64,000 nucleotides of DNA, from contig CAWACW010000013.1 in assembly GCA_963780635.1 (NCBI GenBank), positions 434,001 through 498,000 of the forward strand, in the 5' to 3' direction. Of this stretch, positions 17,575-25,806 are shown in pieces (within the stretch, counting starts at the first letter, position 1; each line of letters starts with the position of its first letter). The position numbers and the translations under genes were made by a program. Under the pieces are notes generated by a model that was given only the letters and a program-made list of their open reading frames with translations, ran no database searches and was not told where the DNA came from. This stretch comes from DATEPR01 sp963780635 (GTDB taxonomy: Bacteria > Actinomycetota > Actinomycetes > Mycobacteriales > Pseudonocardiaceae).

Positions 17575-18240
17575 GTGATGGCGGCGTTACTTCCTCGCCC
17601 TCGTGCCGAGATCGCACCGGGCGCCGTGCATGTTCCGGACTGGCTTGACCTGCGCGAACAGCGTGACCTGGTCGCTGCATGCCGGGAGTGGTCGGCCCCA
17701 CCGGCCGGTCTGCACACGACGACACTGCCCTCGGGCGGCGTGATGTCGGTCCGCTCGGTCTGCCTGGGCTGGCACTGGTATCCGTACGGTTACTCCCGGA
17801 CGGTCGGCGACGAGCAGCGGTCACCGGTGAAGCCCTTCCCGGAGTGGCTGGGTGACCTGGCCAGGCGAGCGGTCGCGGAGGCGTACGACGACGAGGACGC
17901 CGGTCGGGCATACCGGCCGGACGTCGCACTGGTCAACTACTACACCAACGACGCGAAAATGGGCATGCACCAGGACAAGGACGAGCGCAGCCTGGCACCC
18001 GTGGTGTCGCTGAGCCTCGGTGAACGTTGCGTTTTCCGTTTCGGCAACACGAAAAACCGCAACCGCCCGTGGTCGGACATCGAGCTGGGTTCGGGCGACC
18101 TGTTCGTCTTCGGCGGACCGTCCAGGATGGCGTACCACGGCGTCCCCAGGATCCGCCCCACCGACGGCGATCCGGAGATCGGCCTACCCACCGGCCGCCT
18201 GAACATCACGTTGCGGGTGTCCGGCCTCACCGACGGCTGA
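17575..18240 (+). CDS. alkB: AlkB-type 2-oxoglutarate/Fe(II) DNA-repair dioxygenase
   Basis: 221 residues. It has the AlkB metal and co-substrate set: H132 and D134 in MHQDKD, H188 in AYHGVPRI, and the 2-oxoglutarate motif RLNITLR (R208, N210, R214). LVNYYTNDAKMGMHQDKDE is typical of bacterial AlkB, which removes 1-methyladenine and 3-methylcytosine by oxidative demethylation. It starts one base after the MGMT-like stop (GTG 17575, or ATG 17578), so it forms one transcription unit with the sigma and MGMT-like genes. A repair role is supported by family and context. Confidence 0.9.
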   Translation: MMAALLPRPRAEIAPGAVHVPDWLDLREQRDLVAACREWSAPPAGLHTTTLPSGGVMSVRSVCLGWHWYPYGYSRTVGDEQRSPVKPFPEWLGDLARRAVAEAYDDEDAGRAYRPDVALVNYYTNDAKMGMHQDKDERSLAPVVSLSLGERCVFRFGNTKNRNRPWSDIELGSGDLFVFGGPSRMAYHGVPRIRPTDGDPEIGLPTGRLNITLRVSGLTDG

Positions 18241-18301
18241 TCGAGTCCACAACGGACTGCAGTCACCCGATCAGGGATGCTGCAACGAAACATGGGCGGT
18301 A

Positions 18302-18330
18302 GTGCAACGAATCCGTCGGCGTTGGGGTTC
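18302..18330 (+). promoter_or_regulatory. putative ECF-sigma promoter of the 2OG oxygenase gene (shared element, copy 2)
   Basis: This is the second copy of the 29-bp element found before the sigma gene. It starts GTGCAAC, ends GGGGTTC, matches the first at 23 of 29 positions and lies the same 7 bp before the start codon. No ribosome site can fit in the 7 bases TCACTAC, which agrees with a leaderless transcript. A partial further copy of the left end (TGCAACGAA) begins at 18281. Confidence 0.6.
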
Positions 18331-18337
18331 TCACTAC

Positions 18338-19057
18338 ATGCAGACACTCACCACACCGGACAGCACCGTCGCCGACTGGAACTGGCAGCACATCGCCACA
18401 TCGCTGGACACCGTCGGTTACGCGCTCACGCCCATCATCCTGTCCCCGGACGACTGCGCCGAGTTGATCGCGCTGTACGACCAGCCCGGTGCCTGGCGAG
18501 CCCGCGTAGAACAGGACCGATATCGCCTTGGCTCCGGCGAATCCCGCCACTTCGACGCTCCCCTGCCCGACGCTGTGGCACACCTGCGCCGGGACTGCTA
18601 CGAGATGCTGACACCGATCGCCAACACGTGGCAGGACAACCTGGGCCTGCCGGGCGCCTACCCCGACCGCCTTGACGACTTCGTGGACAGCTGTCACCAA
18701 GCAGGCCAAACCAACCCGGCACCACACATCACGAGCCACGGCCCCGGAGACTACTACTGCCTGCATCAGGACGGCCGAGACGCGAACACGTTCCCGCTAG
18801 AGCTGATGGTGATGCTCTCAAAGTCCAGAAAGGACTACACGGGCGGCGAGGTCCTGATCGTGGAGAACTCGCCGAGGGCGCAGTCCCGAGGCCGAGTGGT
18901 GCCCCTGAAGCAGGGCCAGGGAGTCATCTGGCCGACGAGCCACCGCCCAGGCACCGGCAACCGAGGCCACTATCGAATCGAGGTCCGCCACGGAGTGAGC
19001 ACAGTCCACACCGGACGACGACATGCCATGGTGGTGATGTTCCACGACACGGCGTGA
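18338..19057 (+). CDS. 2OG-Fe(II) oxygenase, Oxygenase-NA (PF09859/COG3826) type
   Basis: 239 residues. It follows the COG3826 pattern along its length: CHQAGQTNPAP, GDYYCLHQDGRD (H143 and D145 as metal ligands), FPLELMVMLSKS, DYTGGEVLIVENSPRAQSR, VVPLKQGQGVIWP, and RHGVSTVHTGRRH near the end, which supplies the distal His and the 2-oxoglutarate Arg. Pfam describes this family as acting in oxidative repair of methylated DNA, though direct biochemistry is thin. ATG 18338 is chosen because it sits 36 nt from the promoter element start, as in the sigma gene. It lies next to alkB but has its own promoter copy. Confidence 0.82.
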   Translation: MQTLTTPDSTVADWNWQHIATSLDTVGYALTPIILSPDDCAELIALYDQPGAWRARVEQDRYRLGSGESRHFDAPLPDAVAHLRRDCYEMLTPIANTWQDNLGLPGAYPDRLDDFVDSCHQAGQTNPAPHITSHGPGDYYCLHQDGRDANTFPLELMVMLSKSRKDYTGGEVLIVENSPRAQSRGRVVPLKQGQGVIWPTSHRPGTGNRGHYRIEVRHGVSTVHTGRRHAMVVMFHDTA

Positions 19058-19061
19058 AGTA

Positions 19062-19099
19062 CCCGGCCGACTTGGCCGGGGCCACAACGGACCCCGGCC
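19062..19099. terminator. two overlapping hairpins between convergent genes
   Basis: CCCGGCC / GGCCGGG (19062-19080) and GGCCGGGG / CCCCGGCC (19074-19099) share the middle arm, so only one can form at a time. They lie between the oxygenase stop and the convergent PPOX gene stop and probably terminate from both sides. Confidence 0.6.
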
Positions 19100-19120
19100 A
19101 CGGAGCCGACCTGAACCAGG

Positions 19121-19510
19121 TCAGTGATCAGCCGGCGCGGGCGAGGTCAGCCCGAAACTGATCACGCGCTGCGGATGCACCCGAATCAGCTCACTCGACA
19201 TCCCGGGCCGTTGAGCAGGCTGATCGGTCAGTGCCTCGGCAGTACCGCGAATCTCGACGCACCGAACTCGCCAAGGGTCCAGTGAAGCGATGTCGTCGAC
19301 CACGAACGCAACGCGGTCGTTGGTCCGCAAGTTCCGGAACTTGCGACTGTCGCCCATACCGAAGCCACCGATGTCGATGGTGTCGAACTCGGCGTTGTAC
19401 TGAAAGGAGACGGGATTGTTCTGAGGTCCGCCGTCGGGACCAATAGTGGCGAGCCGACCGAGCCGCTGGGTGGCCAGGTAGGCCAGCTCAGCCTCAGAGA
19501 AAGATGCCAT
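19121..19510 (-). CDS. PPOX-class F420-dependent oxidoreductase
   Basis: 129 residues of the split-barrel pyridoxamine-phosphate-oxidase-like family. RLGRLATIGPDGGPQNNPVSF and the following strand with DIGGFGMGDSRKFRNLRTNDRVAFVVDD are typical of the actinobacterial F420-binding subgroup, and RVRCVEIRGTAEAL and a C-terminal VISFGL strand complete the barrel. Actinomycetes make F420, and small proteins of this class reduce diverse substrates. The substrate is unknown. It is a single gene, convergent with the 2OG oxygenase. Confidence 0.85.
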   Translation of the reverse strand: MASFSEAELAYLATQRLGRLATIGPDGGPQNNPVSFQYNAEFDTIDIGGFGMGDSRKFRNLRTNDRVAFVVDDIASLDPWRVRCVEIRGTAEALTDQPAQRPGMSSELIRVHPQRVISFGLTSPAPADH

Positions 19511-19920
19511 GCCACAAGTATCGACCCCACACGGTCAAAGCGACGCCCCACGCCACCGACAACCGATAGATCAGGTTCGGCGACGTCTGCGAAAACCTGC
19601 CCCAGCCAGGGCGGGTGAGCCTTGACGGTCGGCCACGGATGCCTCGCCGTGGTTGATGCGACCAGCCACACCAGCCGCGGTCGGAGACGCGGCCAGGTCG
19701 AGCTCAGCTCGACCTTCGCGGCTCGGCCAGGCCCGGCCCGGCTCAGCCCGGCCCGCCGGATCGGGCGGGTTCTGCCTGGCCCGGCCCTGCCTGGCCGGGT
19801 TCGGCTTGTCCGGTTCTGCCTGGCCCGGTTCTGCCTGGCCCGGTTCTGCAGATCCGGCCCGGCCTGGCCTGGCCGGGCCTGATCAGGTTCGGCATGGCCA
19901 GCCCGATTCGGCTGGCCTGG

Positions 19921-20281
19921 CCGGTCAGGCTATGCCTGATCTGGTCTGGCTCAGCCTGACTTGATCAGGCCCGGCCCGGCTCGATTCGGCTGACATGGCT
20001 CTGCCTGGCTCGGCGTGGCTCGCTTGGCCTGGCTCGCTTGGCCCGGCTCGGTTGGCCCGGCTCGATTCGGCTGGCATGGCCCTGTCTGGCCCTGCCTGCC
20101 TGGCCTGGCTCGCTTGGCCTGGCTCGCTGGCTTGGCTCGCTTGCTTGGCTCGCTTGGCCTGGCTCGCTTGGCCCGGCTCGCTTGGCCCGGCTCGGTTGGC
20201 CCGGCTCGCTTGGCCCGGCTTGGTTGGCCTCGCCGGTCAGGCTCAGCCTGATCTGGTCTGGCTCAGCCTGACTTGATCAGG
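19921..20281 (+). repeat. 49-bp direct repeat pair within the array
   Basis: The segments 19921-19969 and 20233-20281 are 47 of 49 identical, with the same left end (CCGGTCAGGCT) and right end (ACTTGATCAGG) and a 312-bp offset. Each carries CCTGATC near the left and GATCAGG at the right as an inverted pair. A further CCTGATCAGG palindrome lies at 19878-19887. A second, looser pair (19978-20009 and 20059-20090) matches at 29 of 32 positions. Confidence 0.85.
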
Positions 20282-20362
20282 TTCGGCGTGGCCCGACCCT
20301 GCTTGGCTCGACGTGGCTTGGCCGGCCTCGCTCGGCTCGGCTCGGCTCGGCTCGGCTCGGCT

Positions 20363-20411
20363 GGGCTGGGCTGGGCTGGGCTGGGCTGGCTCGGCTGGGC
20401 TGGGCTGGGCT
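20363..20411 (+). other. potential G-quadruplex cluster
   Basis: Five GGG runs separated only by CT (20363-20385), then three more GGG runs at 20397-20409. This fits the G3-N2 quadruplex pattern on the forward strand. It is a by-product of the 5-bp repeat but could affect replication or transcription of the downstream gene. Confidence 0.6.
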
Positions 20412-20633
20412 GGCTCGGCTCGGCTCGGCTCGGCTGGGCTGGCTCGGCTCGGCGTGGCCGGGCCGGCCTGGCTCGGCGTGGTCTGGCCGGCCAGTACCAG
20501 ACTTTGGACAGCCGTCAGGTTTGTCCTGGTCAGCAGCATGAAACGCCCTCGGTCCAGGTGGTCCGCGCGTCTGCTCGTGGGCCGGGCGCCAGCTACGGTT
20601 CCGGCAGCGGCAGCGGCGGTACAGTCACCAGCC

Positions 20634-21128
20634 GTGAGCTACGGATGGCGCCGCGACGATGGCGTGATCGCTGAGATATGTGACGAATGCGGATTCGACA
20701 GCCGCCGGGTTCTCGACGTTGCTGCTGGTCTGAGGGTCGTGCTGGCAGCCATGAACAACCTGCTCGCGGATCCGGATGCTGATCAACGGCCTGCGGCGGA
20801 GACGTGGAGCGCGTCGGAGTACGTTGCGCACTCGATCTATGTCGTCCGTGAAACCGCGGAAGAGGTCGCCGGCGTCGCTGGACAGGCCGCCGCCGCGATT
20901 CCGGCCGATTGCGCGAGCGCGCTAGCGGTCGTTGACGCACTCATGGACAGCCCTGCCGGACAACATCTTGACGAGTTGATGCTCGAAGCCCCGTTCGCAA
21001 CCATTTCGGCCAGGGCCAACCTGCTCCATGCCCTGCATGACCTGGAGCACCACTTACTGGATATCCGTCGGGGCTACGCCCGGATCGGGCTCACCTGCGG
21101 CGATGACTTGCACACCACCGTCCGCTGA
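20634..21128 (+). CDS. DinB-like / mycothiol-S-transferase-fold protein
   Basis: 164 residues, mainly helical. ETWSASEYVAHSIYVVRETAE supplies the first conserved His region, and ARANLLHALHDLEHHLLDIRRG has the C-terminal His cluster. This spacing of helices and His residues is that of the DinB_2 superfamily of metal-binding thiol-dependent enzymes. GTG 20634 is the first sensible start after the repeat array; the coding bias begins there. The function is unknown. It is transcribed toward the suf operon and ends at a shared hairpin. Confidence 0.7.
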   Translation: MSYGWRRDDGVIAEICDECGFDSRRVLDVAAGLRVVLAAMNNLLADPDADQRPAAETWSASEYVAHSIYVVRETAEEVAGVAGQAAAAIPADCASALAVVDALMDSPAGQHLDELMLEAPFATISARANLLHALHDLEHHLLDIRRGYARIGLTCGDDLHTTVR

Positions 21129-21236
21129 CGCGGTGTGGTGAGCGACTCGAACGACTCGTGGTACTGAAGAAAGGTCGCTCGGCGACGAAGATCGAGGCAG
21201 GGCCTTGGCCTCCGGTTCGCCTCGTGCGAACAGCAT

Positions 21237-21266
21237 TCCGCCGGCGCGCTCACGCGCGCCGGCGGA
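21237..21266. terminator. hairpin terminator of the suf operon
   Basis: A perfect 12-bp stem (TCCGCCGGCGCG / CGCGCCGGCGGA) with a 6-base loop, 15 bp beyond the sufT stop on the minus strand. It can also stop transcription coming from the DinB-like gene. Confidence 0.75.
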
Positions 21267-21281
21267 GAAGATATGCCTCGG

Positions 21282-21683
21282 TCAGACCGTGAAGCCCAGG
21301 GCGCGGAGTTGTTCGCGGCCGTCGTCGGTGATCTTTTCCGGACCCCACGGCGGCATCCAGACCCAGTTGATCTTGATGTCCGAAACCACGCCGCTGCCCG
21401 CGCCCACCAGCGCACTGCGCGCCTGATCCTCGATGACATCCGTCAGCGGGCACGCGGCCGACGTCAGGGTCATGTCCAGGATGGCCGTGTTCTGCTCGTC
21501 CACCCGGATGTCGTAGACCAAGCCCAGGTCCACGACATTGATGCCCAGTTCCGGGTCGACGACGTCGCGCATGGCTTCCTCGACGTCGTCGATCGCCGCG
21601 ACATCGGCCCTCGGCGCCGGGGGCTCCGGCAGCGCCGCCGCCGAGCGGTCCGGTTGCACTTCCTGGGTACCGTTCTCGGTCAT
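21282..21683 (-). CDS. sufT: SufT / MIP18 (DUF59) Fe-S assembly factor
   Basis: 133 residues. The DUF59 core runs from about residue 30: EAMRDVVDPELGINVVDLGLVYDIRV, then LTSAACPLTDVIEDQA, which holds the conserved Cys, and NWVWMPPWGPEKITDDGREQL. The first 28 residues are a Pro/Ala-rich extension. It is the last gene of the suf operon, two bases after sufU, matching Rv1466 in M. tuberculosis. SufT helps in maturation of Fe-S proteins. Confidence 0.92.
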   Translation of the reverse strand: MTENGTQEVQPDRSAAALPEPPAPRADVAAIDDVEEAMRDVVDPELGINVVDLGLVYDIRVDEQNTAILDMTLTSAACPLTDVIEDQARSALVGAGSGVVSDIKINWVWMPPWGPEKITDDGREQLRALGFTV

Positions 21684-21685
21684 CG

Positions 21686-22196
21686 CTACTCCACCTCGGT
21701 CGTCTTGGCACCGGCTGCCGCGCCGCCGGCATCAGCACTGGCACTGGCATCGGCGTCCGCCCTGGCCACCGCGTCCTTGAACGCCATCCAGCCCAGCAGC
21801 GCGCACTTCACCCGCGCCGGGTACTTGGCCACACCGGCGAACGCGATCGCGTCCTCCAGCACATCCTCGTCCGGCTCCACCTGGCCACGGCCCTGCATCA
21901 GCTCGACGAACGCGTCCAGCGTGCCGAACGCCTGCGCCGACCGTGTGGCCGATCACCAGGTCCGTCAGCACGGAGGTCGCGGCCTGGCTGATCGAACAGC
22001 CTTGACCGTCGTACGACACGTCCATCACCTTCGCGTCCGGGCCGTCGCCGTCGAGCGCCACGCGGAGGGTCACCTCGTCCCCGCACGTCGGGTTGACGTG
22101 GTGCACCTCCGCCCCGAACGGTTCGCGCAAGCCGCGCCCGTGCGGGTGCTTGTAGTGGTCCAGGATGATCTCCTGGTACATCTGGTCCAGTCGCAT
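21686..22196 (-). pseudogene. sufU: SufU Fe-S assembly / sulfur-transfer protein, frameshifted as given
   Basis: Two frames together make a full SufU of about 169 residues. The first covers MRLDQMYQEIILDHYKHP to DLVIGHTV with cysteines in NPTCGDE and GQGCSIS. The second starts near FGTLDAFVELMQGRGQV and holds the third zinc Cys in RVKCALLGW. The break is near 21936-21941, where removing one G restores TVAQAFGTLD. SufU takes sulfur from SufS and is normally essential in actinomycetes with only the SUF pathway, so a sequence error is more likely than a dead gene. The ATG at 22196 overlaps the sufS stop. The C-terminus has an extra Ala/Asp-rich tail. Confidence 0.88.
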
Positions 22197-23484
22197 CAGG
22201 CCGTCCCGAAGAACCGCTGCGCCGCGCGCACCCCGTCCAGCAGTGCCGTGACATCGTCCAGGTCGTTGTACAGGTAGAACGTCGCCCGCACGGTCGCCGC
22301 CACGCCGAACCGGCGGTGCAACGGCCATGCGCAGTGGTGGCCGACCCGCACCTCGACGCCGTGGTCGTCCAGGACCTGGCCGACGTCGTGTGCGTGAATG
22401 TCCTCCACCACGAAGGAAACAGCACTGCCCCGGTCCGCTGTTCCCGTCGGACCGTCCGGGGTGGGACCGATGATCCGCACCCCCGGGATCTCCGCCAGGC
22501 CCGCGAGCGCGGCCTCGGTCAGCTGGTGCTCGTGTTCGGCGATGCGGTCCATGCCCACGGCCTGCAAATACTCCACCGCGGCACCGAGACCGACAGCCTG
22601 CGACGTCATCGGCACGCCTGCCTCGAAGCGCTGCGGCGGCGGCGCGAAGGTCGACTTGGCCATGTGCACCATCTCGATCATCGAACCGCCGGTCAGGAAC
22701 GGCGGCATGACCGACAGCAGCTCGTTGCGGCCGTAGAGCACGCCGACGCCCGACGGGCCGAGCATCTTGTGACCGGAGAACACCGCGAAGTCCACGCCCA
22801 GCGCGCCGAAGTCGACCGCCGAGTGCGGCACCGACTGGCACGCGTCCAGCACCGTGAGCGCGCCGACCTCACGCGCGCGCGCGACGAGCCGGGCGGGCGG
22901 GTTGACGGTGCCGAGCACGTTCGACTGGTGGGTGAAGGCGACGACCTTGGTGTGGTCGTTGATCAGCTCGTCGATGTTCGACAGGTCGAGGCGGCCGTCG
23001 TCGGTGACCCCGAACCAGCGCAGCGTGGCCCCGGTCCGCTCGGCCACCTGCTGCCACGGCACGAGGTTCGCGTGGTGCTCCATCTCGGTCACGACGAGTT
23101 CGTCGCCAGGGCCGAGGCGGAAGCGCTCGGCCTCCGGGCCGCCCGTCGAGGCGTTGCTCATCGCGTACGCGACCAGGTTCACGCCCTCGGTGGCATTCTT
23201 CGTGAACACCACCTCGTCGGCCCCGACACCGATGAACTCGGCGATCCGGGCTCGCGCGCCCTCGTACGCGTCGGTGGCCTCCTCGGCCAGTTGGTGCGCA
23301 CCGCGGTGCACCGCCGCGTTGGACGTCTCGATGAACTCCCGCTCGGCGTCCAGGACCTGCCTGGGCCGCTGCGATGTCGCGCCCGAGTCCAGATACACCA
23401 GGCGTTTCCCGTCCCGCACGGTCCGCCCGAGGATCGGGAAGTCCTTGCGGATCGTGTCCACGTCCAGCGGCAGCGCAGTCGTCG

Positions 23485-23488
<4 letters not shown>
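22196..23488 (-). CDS. sufS: SufS cysteine desulfurase
   Basis: A 430-residue group II cysteine desulfurase. FSGHKMLGPSGVGVLYGR holds the PLP lysine and RVGHHCAWPLHRRFG the catalytic Cys. DSGATSQRP near the start and VVTEMEHHANLVPWQ are conserved PLP-site segments. It supplies sulfur for SufBCD through SufU, the next gene. The start overlaps the sufC stop by four bases. Confidence 0.95.
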
Positions 23489-24261
<773 letters not shown>

Positions 24262-24297
24262 CTCTGCTTCGTTTCTCCTGGTGTTACTGGAAAGTCG

Positions 24298-24612
24298 TCA
24301 GTTGATCGGGTGGCTGGCATCGACGTGTACGTCGCCATCGGACACTCGCACCGCGAACACGTCCACCGCTTCGGTGGCCGGCAGCGACGACGGCGCTCCG
24401 GTGCGCAGGTCGAAACACGACCCGTGCAGGAAGCACTCGATGCCCTTGTCGGTGACCTCACCGTCGGACAGCGCCAGTTCCGCGTGCGTGCACTCGTCGC
24501 GCAGCGCGTGCACCTCGTCGCCCTGGCGGACGAGCACCACGGGCTCGCCGTCCACGTCGACGGCGAACGGCTTGCCGTCGTCGAGGTCGGAGAGTGCACA
24601 CACCCGGATCAT
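24298..24612 (-). CDS. Rieske-type [2Fe-2S] ferredoxin of the suf operon
   Basis: 104 residues. The two Rieske boxes are CTHAELALSDG (C-x-H) and CFLHGSCFD (C-x2-H). The start is ATG 24612 with GGAGG eight bases upstream. It resembles the non-heme dioxygenase ferredoxin subunit and is inserted between sufD and sufC, a place where actinomycetes other than mycobacteria often carry such a gene. It may donate electrons during cluster assembly; this is inferred from position only. Confidence 0.9.
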   Translation of the reverse strand: MIRVCALSDLDDGKPFAVDVDGEPVVLVRQGDEVHALRDECTHAELALSDGEVTDKGIECFLHGSCFDLRTGAPSSLPATEAVDVFAVRVSDGDVHVDASHPIN

Positions 24613-24649
24613 CTGCCGCCTCCGCTGCGACGAGTACGCCGACGGGTGG

Positions 24650-25804
24650 TCATACCCCGACCGCCTCGAGCTCCGCCTCGATGGCCGCCTCCAGCCGCTC
24701 CCGTATCGCGGGCACGGCGATCTTGGCGAGCACCTCGTGGAAGAACCCGCGGACCACCAGGCGGCGCGCCTGGTCCTCCGGGATACCCCTGGCCTGCAGG
24801 TAGAACAGCTGCTCGTCGTCGAACCGGCCGGTCGCGCTCGCGTGCCCGGCACCGGCGATCTCGCCGGTCTCGATCTCCAGGTTGGGTACCGAGTCGGCGC
24901 GGGCACCGTCGCTGAGCACGAGGTTGCGGTTGAGCTCGTAGGTCTGGGTGCCCTCGGCCGCGGCCCGGATCAGCACGTCGCCGATCCACACCGTGTGCGC
25001 GCCCTCGCCCTGCAGCGCGCCCTTGTATGCCACGTCGCTGCGGCAGTGGGGCACCGCGTGGTCCACGAACAGCCGGTGCTCCAGGTGCTGGCCCGCGTCG
25101 GCGAAGTACAGCCCGGTCAGCTGGGCGTCGCCGCCCCGGTCGGTGAACGTCACGGTCGGCGCTACCCGGACCAGGTCGCCGCCCAGGGTCACGACCGTGT
25201 GCCGCAACGTGGCGTCGCGGCCCAGCCGCGCGTGGTGTTCGGTGAGGTGCACGGCGTCGTCGGCCCAGTCGTGCACGGCGACCACGGTGAGCTTCGCACC
25301 GTCGCCGACGACGAACTCGACGTTGTCGGCGTGCGTGCCCGAGCCGGTGTAGTCGAGCACCACGACGGCCTCGCCGAACCGCTCGACCCGGATCTGCAGG
25401 TGGCCGTAGCTCACCCGGCCCTCGCCGGGACCCTCGATCGCGACGGTCACCGGCTCCTCGACGCGGGTCTCGGCGGGCACGGTCAGCAGCGTGGCCTCGT
25501 CGAACGAGCACCACGCCTGGGCCGCCACCCGGTCACTCGGGGTGCCTGCGACGCCAAGCCGCTCGTCACCCCGCCGGACGGACTCGACCTGCACCGTGCC
25601 GGTGACCTCGACCCGCGCCGATCCGGTGGCCTCGACCCCGGTGTGCAGGCCGCGCAGCCGCTTCATGGGCGTGAAACGCCAGTCCTCCTCGCGCCCGCCG
25701 GGCGTTTCGAATGCCTCGACGTCGAAGGACGCGAAGCGTTCCGCCCGGGTGGCGTTCGGGATCCGTGCCGGGACAGCGCCCTGGCCCTGTTCAGTGGTCG
25801 TCAT
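24650..25804 (-). CDS. sufD: SufD Fe-S scaffold subunit
   Basis: 384 residues from ATG 25804. PGGREEDWRFTPMKRLRGL is the N-terminal family motif. The beta-helix middle includes LEHRLFVDHAVPHCRSDVAYKG, and the C-terminus FYLQARGIPEDQARRLVVRGFF is shared with SufB. It lies directly after sufB and before the Rieske gene, and is part of the SufBC2D complex. Confidence 0.93.
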   Translation of the reverse strand: MTTTEQGQGAVPARIPNATRAERFASFDVEAFETPGGREEDWRFTPMKRLRGLHTGVEATGSARVEVTGTVQVESVRRGDERLGVAGTPSDRVAAQAWCSFDEATLLTVPAETRVEEPVTVAIEGPGEGRVSYGHLQIRVERFGEAVVVLDYTGSGTHADNVEFVVGDGAKLTVVAVHDWADDAVHLTEHHARLGRDATLRHTVVTLGGDLVRVAPTVTFTDRGGDAQLTGLYFADAGQHLEHRLFVDHAVPHCRSDVAYKGALQGEGAHTVWIGDVLIRAAAEGTQTYELNRNLVLSDGARADSVPNLEIETGEIAGAGHASATGRFDDEQLFYLQARGIPEDQARRLVVRGFFHEVLAKIAVPAIRERLEAAIEAELEAVGV

Positions 25805-25806
25805 GG

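Larger units (their letters stand above)
19720..20510. repeat. GC-rich low-complexity repeat array (5-bp and 14-bp units), noncoding
   Basis: About 800 bp built almost only from short units such as GGCTC, GGCCC, GGCTG and CTTGG. Around 20330-20450 it is a clean 5-bp tandem (GGCTC then GGGCT units). Around 20100-20220 it has a roughly 14-bp period (GGCTCG plus CTTGGCCT or CTTGGCCC). All three forward frames stay open because stop codons cannot arise from these units, giving Ala/Gly/Leu/Pro/Arg/Trp-rich shadows that I do not accept as genes. It fills most of the 1.1-kb gap between the PPOX gene and a DinB-like gene. The strand bias (GGCT forward) is strong. Confidence 0.85.

Noticed and set aside
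19720..20510. CRISPR array
   Set aside because: Units are 5-14 bp and contiguous, with no unique spacers and no cas genes.
19622..20540. Several forward open frames rich in Ala, Gly, Leu, Pro, Trp and Arg
   Set aside because: They exist in all three frames because the repeat units cannot form stop codons. No ribosome sites, no family features.
21930..21945. Programmed ribosomal frameshift in sufU
   Set aside because: No slippery heptamer or downstream structure is visible, and three other nearby genes show the same kind of break, so a sequence error is simpler.
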